Source: Janthinobacterium sp. BJB426 (GTDB lineage: Bacteria; Pseudomonadota; Gammaproteobacteria; Burkholderiales; Burkholderiaceae_D). From it: DNA of 64,000 bases. Positions 33,161 to 41,989 of the stretch are shown one piece after another (the stretch's first letter is position 1; every line of letters starts with the position of its first letter). The stretch covers positions 617,880 to 681,879 of the forward strand of contig NZ_PDZL01000001.1 in the NCBI RefSeq assembly GCF_002735705.1, written 5' to 3'. Position numbers and translations under genes: made by a program. Under the pieces are notes generated by a model. The model was not told the DNA's origin, did no database searches, and saw only the letters and a program-made list of their open reading frames with translations.

Positions 33161-34120
33161 ATGGATTTACGCCTCGCCGTGTACCAACTCGCCTCGGACC
33201 ATGCGCTCGATGCCCAACAAACCCGGCAGTTGCAGGAAGTGGCCGGTTTCCAGCGCGAACCGGCGCGCCTGGCCTACTGGCTGCCGCGCGGCGTGGCCGT
33301 GCTGGGCGCTGCGCTGCTGGGCATGGGCTTGATCTGCTGGGTCGCCGCCAACTGGGAAGACCTGGGTCGCATGGGCCGCTTTGCCCTGCTGCAAGGCATG
33401 CTGGCCGCCGCCTGCCTGGGCGCGTTTGCCGTACCCAGGGCGCGCGTCCCTTTGCTGCTGCTGGCTTTGCTGACCATCGGCGGCCTGTTTGCGTATTTCG
33501 GCCAGACGTACCAGACGGGCGCCGATCCGTGGCAACTGTTCGCCCTGTGGGTCGTGCTGGCCTTGCCCCTGTGCCTGGTCGCGCGCAGCGACGTGCTGTG
33601 GACGCCGTGGATGCTGATTTTTTCGACGGCCGCCGCCCTGTGGATGCAGGCCCATGCGCACCACAGCTGGCGCATCGATTCCAGCGATCTGCCCATTTTC
33701 GTCAGCGGCTGGCTGGCCGTGCTGCTTGCCTGTGCGTTTGTCTCGCCCCTGCTGGCGCGCTGGACGGGCGCGGGCAGCTGGGCCCTGCGCCTGGGCCTGG
33801 TGCTGGCCACTATCCTTATCACGGGCACGGCCGTCAGCGCCCTGTTCGGCAACGATATCGCATCGCCGTACTGGGCCGGACTGGGCTTGCTGGCCGTCGC
33901 CGGCGTCCTGCTGGCCATGCGCAAGTTTTTTGACGTGTTCGGCCTGAGCGCCGTCGCACTGGGCCTGAACACCTTGCTGGTGGGTGGCCTGACGCATGTG
34001 CTGTTCAACGGCCATGGCGATGGCGTCGGCGCGCTGACCGTGCTGGGATTGCTGGCCGCCGTGCTGCTGGCGTTGACCGTGCAAGGCATACTGTGGCGCA
34101 CGCGCCAGGAGGCGGCATGA
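33161..34120 (+). CDS. DUF2157 membrane protein
   Basis: A 319-residue integral membrane protein with a soluble N-terminal helical part (about 1-45) followed by some nine to ten hydrophobic segments. Typical DUF2157 features are WLPRGVAVLGAALLGMGLICWVAANWEDLGR near residues 45-70 (core VAANWEDLGRMGRFALLQG) and IGGLFAYFGQTYQTGADPWQLFALW (core GQTYQTGADPWQLF). Its stop overlaps the start of the next gene (ATGA), which carries the DUF4401 and GDYXXLXY parts that commonly accompany DUF2157. Function unknown; no homolog with a known activity is recalled. Confidence 0.87.
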   Translation: MDLRLAVYQLASDHALDAQQTRQLQEVAGFQREPARLAYWLPRGVAVLGAALLGMGLICWVAANWEDLGRMGRFALLQGMLAAACLGAFAVPRARVPLLLLALLTIGGLFAYFGQTYQTGADPWQLFALWVVLALPLCLVARSDVLWTPWMLIFSTAAALWMQAHAHHSWRIDSSDLPIFVSGWLAVLLACAFVSPLLARWTGAGSWALRLGLVLATILITGTAVSALFGNDIASPYWAGLGLLAVAGVLLAMRKFFDVFGLSAVALGLNTLLVGGLTHVLFNGHGDGVGALTVLGLLAAVLLALTVQGILWRTRQEAA

Positions 34121-35778
34121 ACACTATTCATAGTCAACGAGCCGATGCGCTCGCCACCCTGATCGACGACGCCACGCGCGCGGGCCTGTTGCCGCCGAAT
34201 GCCCCCCGTCCCGTGCAGGATGTGCGGCCGTGGCCGCTGGTGCTGATGACGGCTTTCGGCGCCTGGCTGGCCGCCATTCCCCTGATGATTGCGCTGGGCG
34301 CGGGTCTGGAAAGCGTTGTGCGCCACGGTCCCGGTGCGTATGTCGTGGCCGCCATCGTGCTGGTGGTGGCCGTGCTGCTGATACGCACGCGCGGCGTGGC
34401 GCTGTTTGTCGAGCAACTGGCCGTGCCCTGCCTGCTGGTGGGCGGCGGCTTGCTCGGTTATGCCCTGTACCGCGACTATTCCACGCAGACGGCATCGCTG
34501 CTGCTGTGCATGGCATGCCTGGTGGTGGCCGCCGCCTTGCCGCGCGACTGGCTGCGCGTGCTGCTGGGACTGGTCGCCTGTGGCTTGCTGGGACTGGGCA
34601 TCATCGATAGCACGCGCGACTGGATTTTCGAGAACGATCCCACGCAACTGTATCTGGCCTGGATGCTGGCCCTGGCATGCTGGCTGGCCGCCCACTGGCT
34701 GCAGAAGCAAGCGTTCAACGACGGGCGCGGCGCGCCTGTCGCCGCCTTCCTGGAGTCGCTGTCGACGGGATGGGTCCTGGCAATCTTGCTGGGGCTGGTC
34801 TTCTGGTCCGGCATGACCTTCATGCTCGGTGGCGCCTTGGGCGGTGGGTTTGCCGGCGACGTGGCGCGCGAAGTGACGCGGCATCAGGGTATTGCCTGGT
34901 ATGCGCAGGCCTTGAATGGGGTCTCGCTCGTGCTGGCCACGGCGGCCGCCGCCTGGACGGGATGGCGCTGGCCGGCATTGCGCCAGTTGCCCGCTATCGG
35001 CGTGGCGCTGGTGCTGATCGTGCTGGCGTGGTTCATGCCGGCGCTCGGTCCCGTGCTGCTGATCCTCGCGTATTGCCTGACGAGCGGGCGTTCGCGCGTG
35101 GCCGTGGCGGCCGCGCTGGCGGCGGCGTGGATACTCGGCAGCTTTTATTACCAGCTGGCCTGGCCGCTGGCCAGCAAGGCGGCGCTGCTGGCCGTGGCCG
35201 GTGCCGTGCTGTGCGCCCTGTCGTGGCTGGCCATGCGCGGCGCCGTGTTGCACCTGGTGGAAAGCAAGCCGGCGGATGTGGTCCTGGAGCGCCGCGCCGC
35301 GCGCCTGGGCGTGCTGGGCGGCTTGCTGCTGGTGTTGCTGGTCGCCAATGGCGGCATCTGGCAAAAAGAGCAGCTGATTGCCAAAGGACAAGCGATCTTC
35401 GTGGCGCTGGAACCGGTCGATCCCCGTTCGCTGATGCAGGGCGACTACATGCGCCTCAATTTCGTCAACCTGGGCGTGCTGTCCACCCTGGCCAGCGTGG
35501 AGCGGGCGCCCGGCCGGCCCCTCGTGGTGGCGACGCGCGATGCACGCGGCGTGGCGGAACTGCTGCGCCCGTACACCAAGGAGGCGCTGGCGCCTGGCGA
35601 ATTCCTGCTCGAACTGACGCCGAAGGATGGCAACTGGGTGCTGGTCAGCGATGCCTGGTTTTTCAAGGAAGGCGAGGCGGCGCGCTGGGAAAAGGCCCGC
35701 TATGGCGAGTTCCGCGTGCTGCCCGACGGCCGCGCCTTGCTGGTGGGCATGCGCGGTCCGGAGCTGGAGAAGCTGTAG
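34117..35778 (+). CDS. DUF4401 membrane protein fused to a GDYXXLXY domain
   Basis: A 553-residue protein. An N-terminal soluble stretch (1-35) leads to some ten membrane helices (about 35-400, DUF4401-like with DYSTQTASLLLCMACLV). An outer C-terminal domain (about 410-550) contains LEPVDPRSLMQGDYMRLNFVN (core SLMQGDYMRLNF), the GDYXXLXY signature, and ends DGRALLVGMRGPELEKL. In many bacteria DUF4401 and GDYXXLXY are separate proteins; here they are one chain, coupled to DUF2157 by a 4-nt overlap. An alternative earlier in-frame start at 34093 has no similarity. Function unknown. Confidence 0.85.
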   Translation: MNTIHSQRADALATLIDDATRAGLLPPNAPRPVQDVRPWPLVLMTAFGAWLAAIPLMIALGAGLESVVRHGPGAYVVAAIVLVVAVLLIRTRGVALFVEQLAVPCLLVGGGLLGYALYRDYSTQTASLLLCMACLVVAAALPRDWLRVLLGLVACGLLGLGIIDSTRDWIFENDPTQLYLAWMLALACWLAAHWLQKQAFNDGRGAPVAAFLESLSTGWVLAILLGLVFWSGMTFMLGGALGGGFAGDVAREVTRHQGIAWYAQALNGVSLVLATAAAAWTGWRWPALRQLPAIGVALVLIVLAWFMPALGPVLLILAYCLTSGRSRVAVAAALAAAWILGSFYYQLAWPLASKAALLAVAGAVLCALSWLAMRGAVLHLVESKPADVVLERRAARLGVLGGLLLVLLVANGGIWQKEQLIAKGQAIFVALEPVDPRSLMQGDYMRLNFVNLGVLSTLASVERAPGRPLVVATRDARGVAELLRPYTKEALAPGEFLLELTPKDGNWVLVSDAWFFKEGEAARWEKARYGEFRVLPDGRALLVGMRGPELEKL

Positions 35779-35831
35779 CGCAAGTAGCAACGCAAGAGCG
35801 CGCCGGGGCGGGCATCCTGTAAAATTGCCCG

Positions 35832-37076
35832 ATGGATAATATTACGCATTCGGTCATCGGCCTCGGGGTCGGCGAACTGGTACACCGCAGCCTGCCGCCC
35901 GAGCCGCAGGCACCCGCACAGCGCACCCGGCGCGCGCTGTTTCTGTTTACTGCCTGGTTTGCCAGCAACGCGCCCGACCTGGACCTGGTGCTGACAAAAC
36001 TGTTGCCGCGCCCCTTCGGCTACATGCTGCACCACCGTGGTCACACGCACACCTTGCTGCTGGCCTTGCCGCAGGCGCTGCTGTTGCTGGCGCTGCTGTG
36101 GCTGTTGTGGCCCGGCGCGCGCCGCTTGCTGAAAAGCAGCGTGCCCGCCCGCATCGGCCTGGCGGCCTGTCTGCTGCTGGGATTCTGCTTGCACATGGGC
36201 ATGGATTTCCTCAATTCCTATGGCTTGCACCCGTTTTATCCATTTGACAGCCGCTGGCTGTATGGCGACATGGTCTTCATCGTCGAGCCGATGTTCTGGG
36301 TGCTGCTGGGCGTGCCCGTGATCATGTCCTTACATTACGGCATCGTCAAAAGCGTGCTGCTGGCGGGACTGGCGGCGGCCCTGTGTTTCTTTACCTATAA
36401 AACCTATCTGGCGCCCGCTTCGCTGGTCGTTCTGCTGGGGCTGGGCGTGATCCTGGCCGTGCTGCAAGGGAGAGCCGGCGAGCGGGGGCGGGGGCCGCTG
36501 CTGCTGGCCTTCGCGCTGGCCGCCACCTTTATCGGCACGCAGGGCGTGGCGTCGGCCCTCGGCCGTGCGCGCATCGAGGCGGCCGTGCAGCGCGTGGATC
36601 CCGGCACGCGCGTATGGGACGTGGCGATGACGGCGTTTCCCAGCAACCCCCTGTGCTGGATCTATGTCTCGCTCGACAGCAAGACGGACGTGTACACCTT
36701 GCGGCGCGGCACCCTGAGCCTGCTGCCCGCATCGCTGGCGCCCGCCGCCTGCCCGGCGGGGCTGGCAGAAACCAGCAAGCAGGGCCGGCAACTGGCGCCC
36801 GGCATTGCCGTCTCAGCCCAGGCGGCAGGCAGCTTGGCCGCCTTGCGCGCCTTGCAGGAAGACAATTGCTATGTCGACGCCTGGTTCCGCTTTGCCCGCA
36901 TGCCCAGATTGAATGCGGACAAGCTGACTGACGTGCGCTTCAACCCCGGCATGTTGCCCAATTTCACAACCGTCGAATTGCAGCAGTTCCGCAACCGGCC
37001 GTGTCCGGCCTATGTGCCGGGCTGGGATCGTCCCCGCGCGGACATGCTGGCGCCGCCGCCAGCCGTGCGTCCGTAG
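35832..37076 (+). CDS. DUF457/YdjM-type membrane metal-dependent hydrolase
   Basis: A 414-residue membrane protein. The N-terminal part has HSVIGLGVGELVHRSL, FASNAPDLDLVL and HHRGHTHTLLLALP, the His/Asp pattern of the DUF457 (inner membrane YdjM-like) metal-dependent hydrolases. HMGMDFLNSYGLHPFYPFDSRW adds the HxxxDxxN-type motif (core HMGMDFLNSYG). About seven membrane helices cover residues 55-240. The C-terminal third (about 240-414) is soluble and mostly family-specific, with a possible periplasmic location. Substrate unknown. Same direction as neighbours but 53 and 105 nt apart, so probably its own transcript. Confidence 0.82.
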   Translation: MDNITHSVIGLGVGELVHRSLPPEPQAPAQRTRRALFLFTAWFASNAPDLDLVLTKLLPRPFGYMLHHRGHTHTLLLALPQALLLLALLWLLWPGARRLLKSSVPARIGLAACLLLGFCLHMGMDFLNSYGLHPFYPFDSRWLYGDMVFIVEPMFWVLLGVPVIMSLHYGIVKSVLLAGLAAALCFFTYKTYLAPASLVVLLGLGVILAVLQGRAGERGRGPLLLAFALAATFIGTQGVASALGRARIEAAVQRVDPGTRVWDVAMTAFPSNPLCWIYVSLDSKTDVYTLRRGTLSLLPASLAPAACPAGLAETSKQGRQLAPGIAVSAQAAGSLAALRALQEDNCYVDAWFRFARMPRLNADKLTDVRFNPGMLPNFTTVELQQFRNRPCPAYVPGWDRPRADMLAPPPAVRP

Positions 37077-37181
37077 CGGATTTGTTGCCTTGTGGAAAAA
37101 TATTGCATGTGCGCCTGCTTTGCCATGGCCGCGCATGCGACACTGTCAATTCAGCAAGAATGATATTTAGTTAGGATTATT

Positions 37182-38933
37182 TTGGAAGAGCAACACGCCT
37201 TACCTTATCTACGGGAAACCCTGCTGTTTCTCGCCCTGGCCGGGATTTTTATTCCGCTATTGCAACGCCTGAAAGTCAACCAGGTGCTCGGCTTCCTGGC
37301 CGTGGGCGCCCTGTTCGGCCCGTTCGGCTTCGGCCTGTGGGCCGGCGACTTCACGTGGCTGACGTATTTCTCGTTCGTGCGTGCCGAGCAGGTCAGCGGC
37401 CTGGCCGAGCTGGGCGTGATGTTTTTGATGTTCATGATCGGCCTGGAACTGTCGACGGAACGGCTGTGGGCGCTGCGGCGCTGGGTATTCGGCGCGGGCG
37501 TGGGACAGGTGGCCGTCAGCGCCTGCCTGATCGGCGGCGTCGCGTATTACTTCGGTCTGTCGCTGGAAGCGTCCATCGTGCTGGGCCTGGTGCTGTCGCT
37601 GTCGTCCACGGCCGTGGTGATGCAATTGCTCACGGACCAGCGCTCCCTGCAGACGCCGGCCGGCCAGGCAGGCTTTTCCATCCTGATGTTCCAGGATTTG
37701 ATGGTGGTGCCGCTGTTCATCCTGATCGACGTGTTCGCCAGCGGGCGCAGCGACGACCTGGCATATCTGCTCAGCTTTGCGGCCGTGAAGTCGGCCGGCG
37801 CCATCCTGCTGATCTATCTGCTGGGGCGCCGCGTGATTCGCCCGCTGTTCCAGTTTTTCGTCAAGAAACGCCAGCCCGACGTCTTCATGGCATTGACCCT
37901 GCTCAGCACCCTGGGCATCGCGGGGCTGACGTACCTGGCGGGCCTGTCGATGGCGCTGGGCGCCTTGCTGGCCGGCTTGCTGCTGGCGGAAACGGAATTT
38001 CGCCATGAAGTGGAAGTGACGATCGAGCCCTTCAAGGGCTTGTTGATGGGCCTGTTCTTCATGTCGGTGGGCATGCAGATCGACGTGCGCGAAATCCTCA
38101 AGTCGCCGGTCTTGATTCCCCTGGCCGTGCTGAGCCTGTTTGCCTTGAAAACCCTCGTCATCAGCGTGATTTTCCGCCTCGGCGGCTTTCACTGGGGGCG
38201 CGCCGTGGAAACGGGCGTGCTGCTGGGGCAGGGCGGCGAGTTCGCCTTCATCGTTGTCGCGTATGCGCTCGGTACCAAGCTGATCGGCCCGCAGGTGGCG
38301 CAGTTCGTCATGCTGGTGGTGGGCCTGAGCCTGTTTGCCACGCCGGCGCTGGCCAAGGCGGCGCGCGCGTTCGGCAACTGGTGGGAGCGGCGCCACCACC
38401 ATCAGCTGGCCGACCTGGCGCACGGCGCGCCGCCGCCGCAGGGCAGCACCGTCATCATTGCCGGATTCGGCCGGGTGGGGCAGTTGCTGGCCAAGGTGCT
38501 GACGGAGCAGGACATCGCGTATGTGGCCATCGAAAACGATGCGCGCCTGGTGACGACCCTGCATCCGCGTGGTTTCCCCGTGTATTTCGGCGATGCGTCG
38601 CGTGCGGAATTGTTGCAAAAGGTCAATGCTGACCGGGCCGCCGCCGTGGTGCTGACCATGGACCATGCGGCCTCCGTGCTGCATGCCGTCAAATCGATCC
38701 GCCGCGAATATCCGCAGTTGCCCGTGTATGCGCGGGCGCGCGACGAGGCGCATGCCGTGGCCCTGATACAGGCGGGCGCCACTCTCGTCGTGCCCGAGGC
38801 GCTGGAATCGGCGCTGCAGCTGACAGCCACCGTGCTGCACACGGTGGGCCTGTCGGAAGCGCGCACGACGGACATCGTGCAAGCCGAGCGCGACCGGCGC
38901 AATGCCGTGTTGCTGGCGAAGAAGCTGTCGTAG
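37182..38933 (+). CDS. Kef/CPA2-type monovalent cation:proton antiporter
   Basis: A 583-residue protein of the CPA2 group, starting at TTG (37182). Some twelve membrane helices fill residues 8-395 with the antiporter core VMFLMFMIGLELSTERLW, LSLSSTAVVMQLL and FSILMFQDLMVVPLFIL (the Gln-Asp motif of Kef proteins). A cytosolic TrkA-N (RCK) Rossmann domain (about 425-540) has STVIIAGFGRVGQLLAKVL, where the glycine pattern G-x-G-xx-G binds NAD(H). No TrkA-C domain is visible at the end. Kef-type proteins export K+ during electrophile stress; glutathione control cannot be verified here. The ATG-less start is the best choice because no upstream start is in frame near the first helix. Confidence 0.88.
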   Translation: MEEQHALPYLRETLLFLALAGIFIPLLQRLKVNQVLGFLAVGALFGPFGFGLWAGDFTWLTYFSFVRAEQVSGLAELGVMFLMFMIGLELSTERLWALRRWVFGAGVGQVAVSACLIGGVAYYFGLSLEASIVLGLVLSLSSTAVVMQLLTDQRSLQTPAGQAGFSILMFQDLMVVPLFILIDVFASGRSDDLAYLLSFAAVKSAGAILLIYLLGRRVIRPLFQFFVKKRQPDVFMALTLLSTLGIAGLTYLAGLSMALGALLAGLLLAETEFRHEVEVTIEPFKGLLMGLFFMSVGMQIDVREILKSPVLIPLAVLSLFALKTLVISVIFRLGGFHWGRAVETGVLLGQGGEFAFIVVAYALGTKLIGPQVAQFVMLVVGLSLFATPALAKAARAFGNWWERRHHHQLADLAHGAPPPQGSTVIIAGFGRVGQLLAKVLTEQDIAYVAIENDARLVTTLHPRGFPVYFGDASRAELLQKVNADRAAAVVLTMDHAASVLHAVKSIRREYPQLPVYARARDEAHAVALIQAGATLVVPEALESALQLTATVLHTVGLSEARTTDIVQAERDRRNAVLLAKKLS

Positions 38934-39002
38934 TGCAATCGTGCGTGTCGCCGTGCTTTGTAAATTATCTATACAATAATAGTATATGAGCACACTACCC
39001 AC

Positions 39003-39911
39003 ATGAAAGCCGCGACGAAGAGCGGCGCGGCGCCCTTGACGCCGCAGCAACTGGCGGCGCAGGAAACGCAGCAAAAATATGGCAAGCCCGAGCGGGGCTG
39101 GCGCGAGCAGGTGTACACCGTCATTTTCGAGGCGGAAACGCGCACGGGCCGCGCCTTCGATTTGCTGCTGATCGCCGCCATCCTGATCAGCGTGACGGTG
39201 GTCGTGCTCAGCAGTGTCGCTTCCGTGGCCGAGCGCTATGGCACCTGGCTGACGGCGCTGGAATGGTTTTTCACCATTTTATTTACCGTCGAATATTTCG
39301 CCCGCCTGGCGTGCCTGCAGCATCCGGTGCGCTACGCCAAGAGTTTTTTCGGCATCATCGACTTGCTGGCCATCGTGCCGACCTACATCGGCTTGCTGCT
39401 GCCGGGCGCCCACGTGCTGATCGACGTGCGCATTTTGCGCCTGCTGCGCATGTTCCGTATCCTCAAGCTCACGTCGTATGTGCATGAATACACGGTGCTG
39501 GGGCGTGCCTTGCTCGCCAGCCGGCGCAAGATCCTCATTTTCTTGTCTTTTGTCATGATGGTGGTCTTTCTGTTGGGTACTGTGATGTACGTGGTGGAAG
39601 GGCCGGAGAACGGTTACAGCAGTATTCCCACGTCGATATACTGGGCCATCAGCACCATGACCACGGTCGGTTTCGGCGATATCACGCCGCGCACCGACAT
39701 CGGGCGCACCATCGCATCGCTGATGATGCTGCTCGGCTGGGGCATCCTGGCAGTGCCTACCGGCATTATCAGCGCGGAAATGACGGTGCAGCGCAGTTCC
39801 AAGCTGGTCACCACGCGTACCTGCCCCACGTGCCTGAAAGAAGGGCTCGATGACGATGCCAGTTTTTGCAAGAGCTGCGGCGTTGCATTGCCGCCATTGG
39901 CGCGCGATTAG
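39003..39911 (+). CDS. Voltage-gated potassium-channel-like protein with C-terminal zinc ribbon
   Basis: A 302-residue six-helix ion channel subunit. Helices S1-S6 span about 57-245; S4 has regularly spaced Arg residues (LIDVRILRLLRMFRILKL), as in voltage sensors. The pore has STMTTVGFGDITPRTD with the TVGFGD selectivity filter of K+ channels. After S6 comes a short linker and a treble-clef-like zinc ribbon, CPTC (about 278-281) and CKSCG (about 292-296), which is unusual for Kch/KvAP-type channels. It follows a Kef-type antiporter gene, 69 nt away, so both may serve K+ homeostasis. No clear ribosome site is seen. Confidence 0.88.
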   Translation: MKAATKSGAAPLTPQQLAAQETQQKYGKPERGWREQVYTVIFEAETRTGRAFDLLLIAAILISVTVVVLSSVASVAERYGTWLTALEWFFTILFTVEYFARLACLQHPVRYAKSFFGIIDLLAIVPTYIGLLLPGAHVLIDVRILRLLRMFRILKLTSYVHEYTVLGRALLASRRKILIFLSFVMMVVFLLGTVMYVVEGPENGYSSIPTSIYWAISTMTTVGFGDITPRTDIGRTIASLMMLLGWGILAVPTGIISAEMTVQRSSKLVTTRTCPTCLKEGLDDDASFCKSCGVALPPLARD

Positions 39912-39960
39912 CGCATAGATCCTTCATCAACCGTAATTACTTTACTTTTTTAAGGCCAAC

Positions 39961-40941
39961 ATGATTCCAGTTCGCCTGATCTCGACGGGCAAAGCCGTGC
40001 CGTCGCACAGCGTTACCTCCGCCAGCCTGGACCTGACATTGGGCCATCCGGCCGGCTATACCCTGCGCAAGAGCGGCGTGCTGTCGCGCTTTGTCGCCGC
40101 GCCCGATGAATCGCAAAGCCAGCTGGGCGCCGCCGCCCTGCTCGACGCGCTGAAGAATGCGAGCCTGCGTCCGGCCGACATCGATTTGTTGATCTGCGCC
40201 AACGGCGTGCCCGAGCAGGCATTGCCGAACACGGCCTGCTTCGTTGCCGAACATGCGGGCTTGCCGCCAGGCACGCAAAGCTTTGACGTCAACGCCAGTT
40301 GTCTCAGTTTCATGGCCGCCTTCCGCGTGGCCGCGTCCATGCTGGCCGGCGGCGCCTACCGGCGCATCGCCATCGTCTCGTCCGACCTCGCCTCGCGCGG
40401 CGTCGACTGGAGCGAGCCGGAAGCATCGATGATCTTTGGCGACGGCGCCGCCGCCGTCATCGTCGAGCAGGGCGACGGCAGCGCCGGCATCCGCGCCTAC
40501 AAGATGGGCACGTATCCGGAAGGGCGGCGTTACTGCGAAATCCGCGGCGGCGGCACCGAGCGCAATCCGCGCAACGGCTGCGAACCGGGCGATTATCTGT
40601 TCCGCATGGATGGCAAGGCCGTGTTCCGCCTGGCCGTCAAGGTGATGCCGGATTTCCTCGCGGAACTAATGCGGGAATCGGGCGCGGGACTGGAAAAAGT
40701 CGACGTGGTCGTGCCGCACCAGGCCAGTCCGCTGGGACTCGCGCATGCGGCGCGCATCCTCGACGTTCCCGATGCTAAAATCATCAAGATCTTTGAAACG
40801 CACGGCAACCAGGTGGCCGCGTCCCTGCCCACCGCCCTGCACGAGGCGGTGATGACGGGGCGGGCCGTGGCAGGCCAGCGTTTGCTGATGATGGGCACGG
40901 CCGCTGGCCTGACCATCGGCGGCATGATACTTGACCTGTGA
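39961..40941 (+). CDS. 3-oxoacyl-ACP synthase III-like thiolase-fold enzyme (FabH/OleA-like)
   Basis: A 326-residue thiolase-fold condensing enzyme. The catalytic triad is intact: Cys114 in DVNASCLSFMAAF, His253 in VVPHQASPLGL and Asn283 in ETHGNQVAASLPTAL. The acyl-CoA contact segment SMIFGDGAAAVIVEQ is also present. These are the FabH-type positions, which also occur in OleA. It is the first gene of seven coupled genes for lipid-like chemistry and no other fatty acid synthase gene is near, so a specialised Claisen condensation or acyl transfer is more likely than primary FabH. OleA or DpsC/CerJ-like roles cannot be told apart by eye. Confidence 0.85.
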   Translation: MIPVRLISTGKAVPSHSVTSASLDLTLGHPAGYTLRKSGVLSRFVAAPDESQSQLGAAALLDALKNASLRPADIDLLICANGVPEQALPNTACFVAEHAGLPPGTQSFDVNASCLSFMAAFRVAASMLAGGAYRRIAIVSSDLASRGVDWSEPEASMIFGDGAAAVIVEQGDGSAGIRAYKMGTYPEGRRYCEIRGGGTERNPRNGCEPGDYLFRMDGKAVFRLAVKVMPDFLAELMRESGAGLEKVDVVVPHQASPLGLAHAARILDVPDAKIIKIFETHGNQVAASLPTALHEAVMTGRAVAGQRLLMMGTAAGLTIGGMILDL

Positions 40942-40951
40942 AGGTGGTGTG

Positions 40952-41989
40952 ATGAGGCGGATACTGGTCACGGGAGCGACGGGCGGCTTGGGGCGCAATG
41001 CCGTGCGCACCCTGCTGGCGCAGGGCGTGGAAGTGCGCGCCACCGGCCGCAACGCCGCCGTGGGCCGCGAACTGGAGCGCATGGGCGCGCAATTCGTGGC
41101 GCTTGATCTGGCACAGGCATCGCCGCGCCAGGTCGATGAGCTGGTGCGCGGCATGGACACCGTCTGGCACTGCGCCGCGCTGTCGTCGCCCTGGGGCGCG
41201 GAGCGCGACTTCATCGCCGCCAACGTCACGGCCACGGCGCAGCTGCTGCGCGCGGCCGCCAGCCTGCACGTGGCGCGCTTCGTGCACATCTCCACGCCAG
41301 CCATCTATTTCGATTACCGCAACCACCTCGACGTGCCGGAAACCTTCCGCCCCGACGCCTTCGTCAACGCGTATGCGCGCAGCAAGGCGATGGCGGAAAA
41401 ACTGGTGCAGGATTGCGTCGACCGCCATCGCGGCATGACGTGCGTGATCCTGCGCCCGCGCGCCATCTTCGGCCCGCATGACCAGGTGCTGATTCCGCGC
41501 CTGGCGCGGGTGCTGGAACAGCGCGGTGGCAAGCTGCCGCTGCCCAACGGCGGCGCGGCCAGCATCGACATCACCTATGTCGACAATGTCGTGCATGCGA
41601 TGTGGCTGGCCACCGTGCACAAGACCATCGCGTCCGGCGCCGCCTTCAACATCACGAATGGCGAACCGGCGCGCCTGTGCGACATCTTGCGCAGCCTGTT
41701 CTGCGAGCATCTGCAGCAGTCGTTCGAAATCGTCAGTGTGCCGTACCGCGTGCTGGCGGTGGTGGCGCGCCTGATGCAGTTCGCTTCGCGTTTTACGGGG
41801 CGCGAACCATCGCTGACGCCCTACAGCATCGGCGCGCTCAGTTTCGACATGACGCTCGATAATGCCAAGGCGCGCAAGGTGCTCGGCTACCGTCCCATCG
41901 TCAGCCTGCAGGAAGGCATCGCGCTGACGGCGCAGTGGATGCGCCAGGAAGCGGCGGCGCACAAGGTGGGCAAGGAGCGCAATGGCTAG
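40952..41989 (+). CDS. NAD(P)-dependent epimerase/3-beta-HSD-type reductase (OleD-like)
   Basis: A 345-residue extended short-chain dehydrogenase. The Rossmann nucleotide motif is ILVTGATGGLGRNAV (G8-x-x-G-x-x-G), NAD contacts lie in VWHCAALSSPWG and HISTPAIYF, and the catalytic Tyr141-x-x-x-Lys145 stands in NAYARSKAMAEK. A cofactor/substrate region ILRPRAIFGPHDQVLIPRL follows. The pattern is that of the 3-beta-hydroxysteroid dehydrogenase/OleD group, which reduces a 2-alkyl-3-oxo acid in bacterial olefin synthesis. Starts 10 nt after the condensing-enzyme stop with ribosome site AAGGTGG, and ends inside the next gene by 8 nt. Probable reduction of the product of the ketosynthase. Confidence 0.87.
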   Translation: MRRILVTGATGGLGRNAVRTLLAQGVEVRATGRNAAVGRELERMGAQFVALDLAQASPRQVDELVRGMDTVWHCAALSSPWGAERDFIAANVTATAQLLRAAASLHVARFVHISTPAIYFDYRNHLDVPETFRPDAFVNAYARSKAMAEKLVQDCVDRHRGMTCVILRPRAIFGPHDQVLIPRLARVLEQRGGKLPLPNGGAASIDITYVDNVVHAMWLATVHKTIASGAAFNITNGEPARLCDILRSLFCEHLQQSFEIVSVPYRVLAVVARLMQFASRFTGREPSLTPYSIGALSFDMTLDNAKARKVLGYRPIVSLQEGIALTAQWMRQEAAAHKVGKERNG

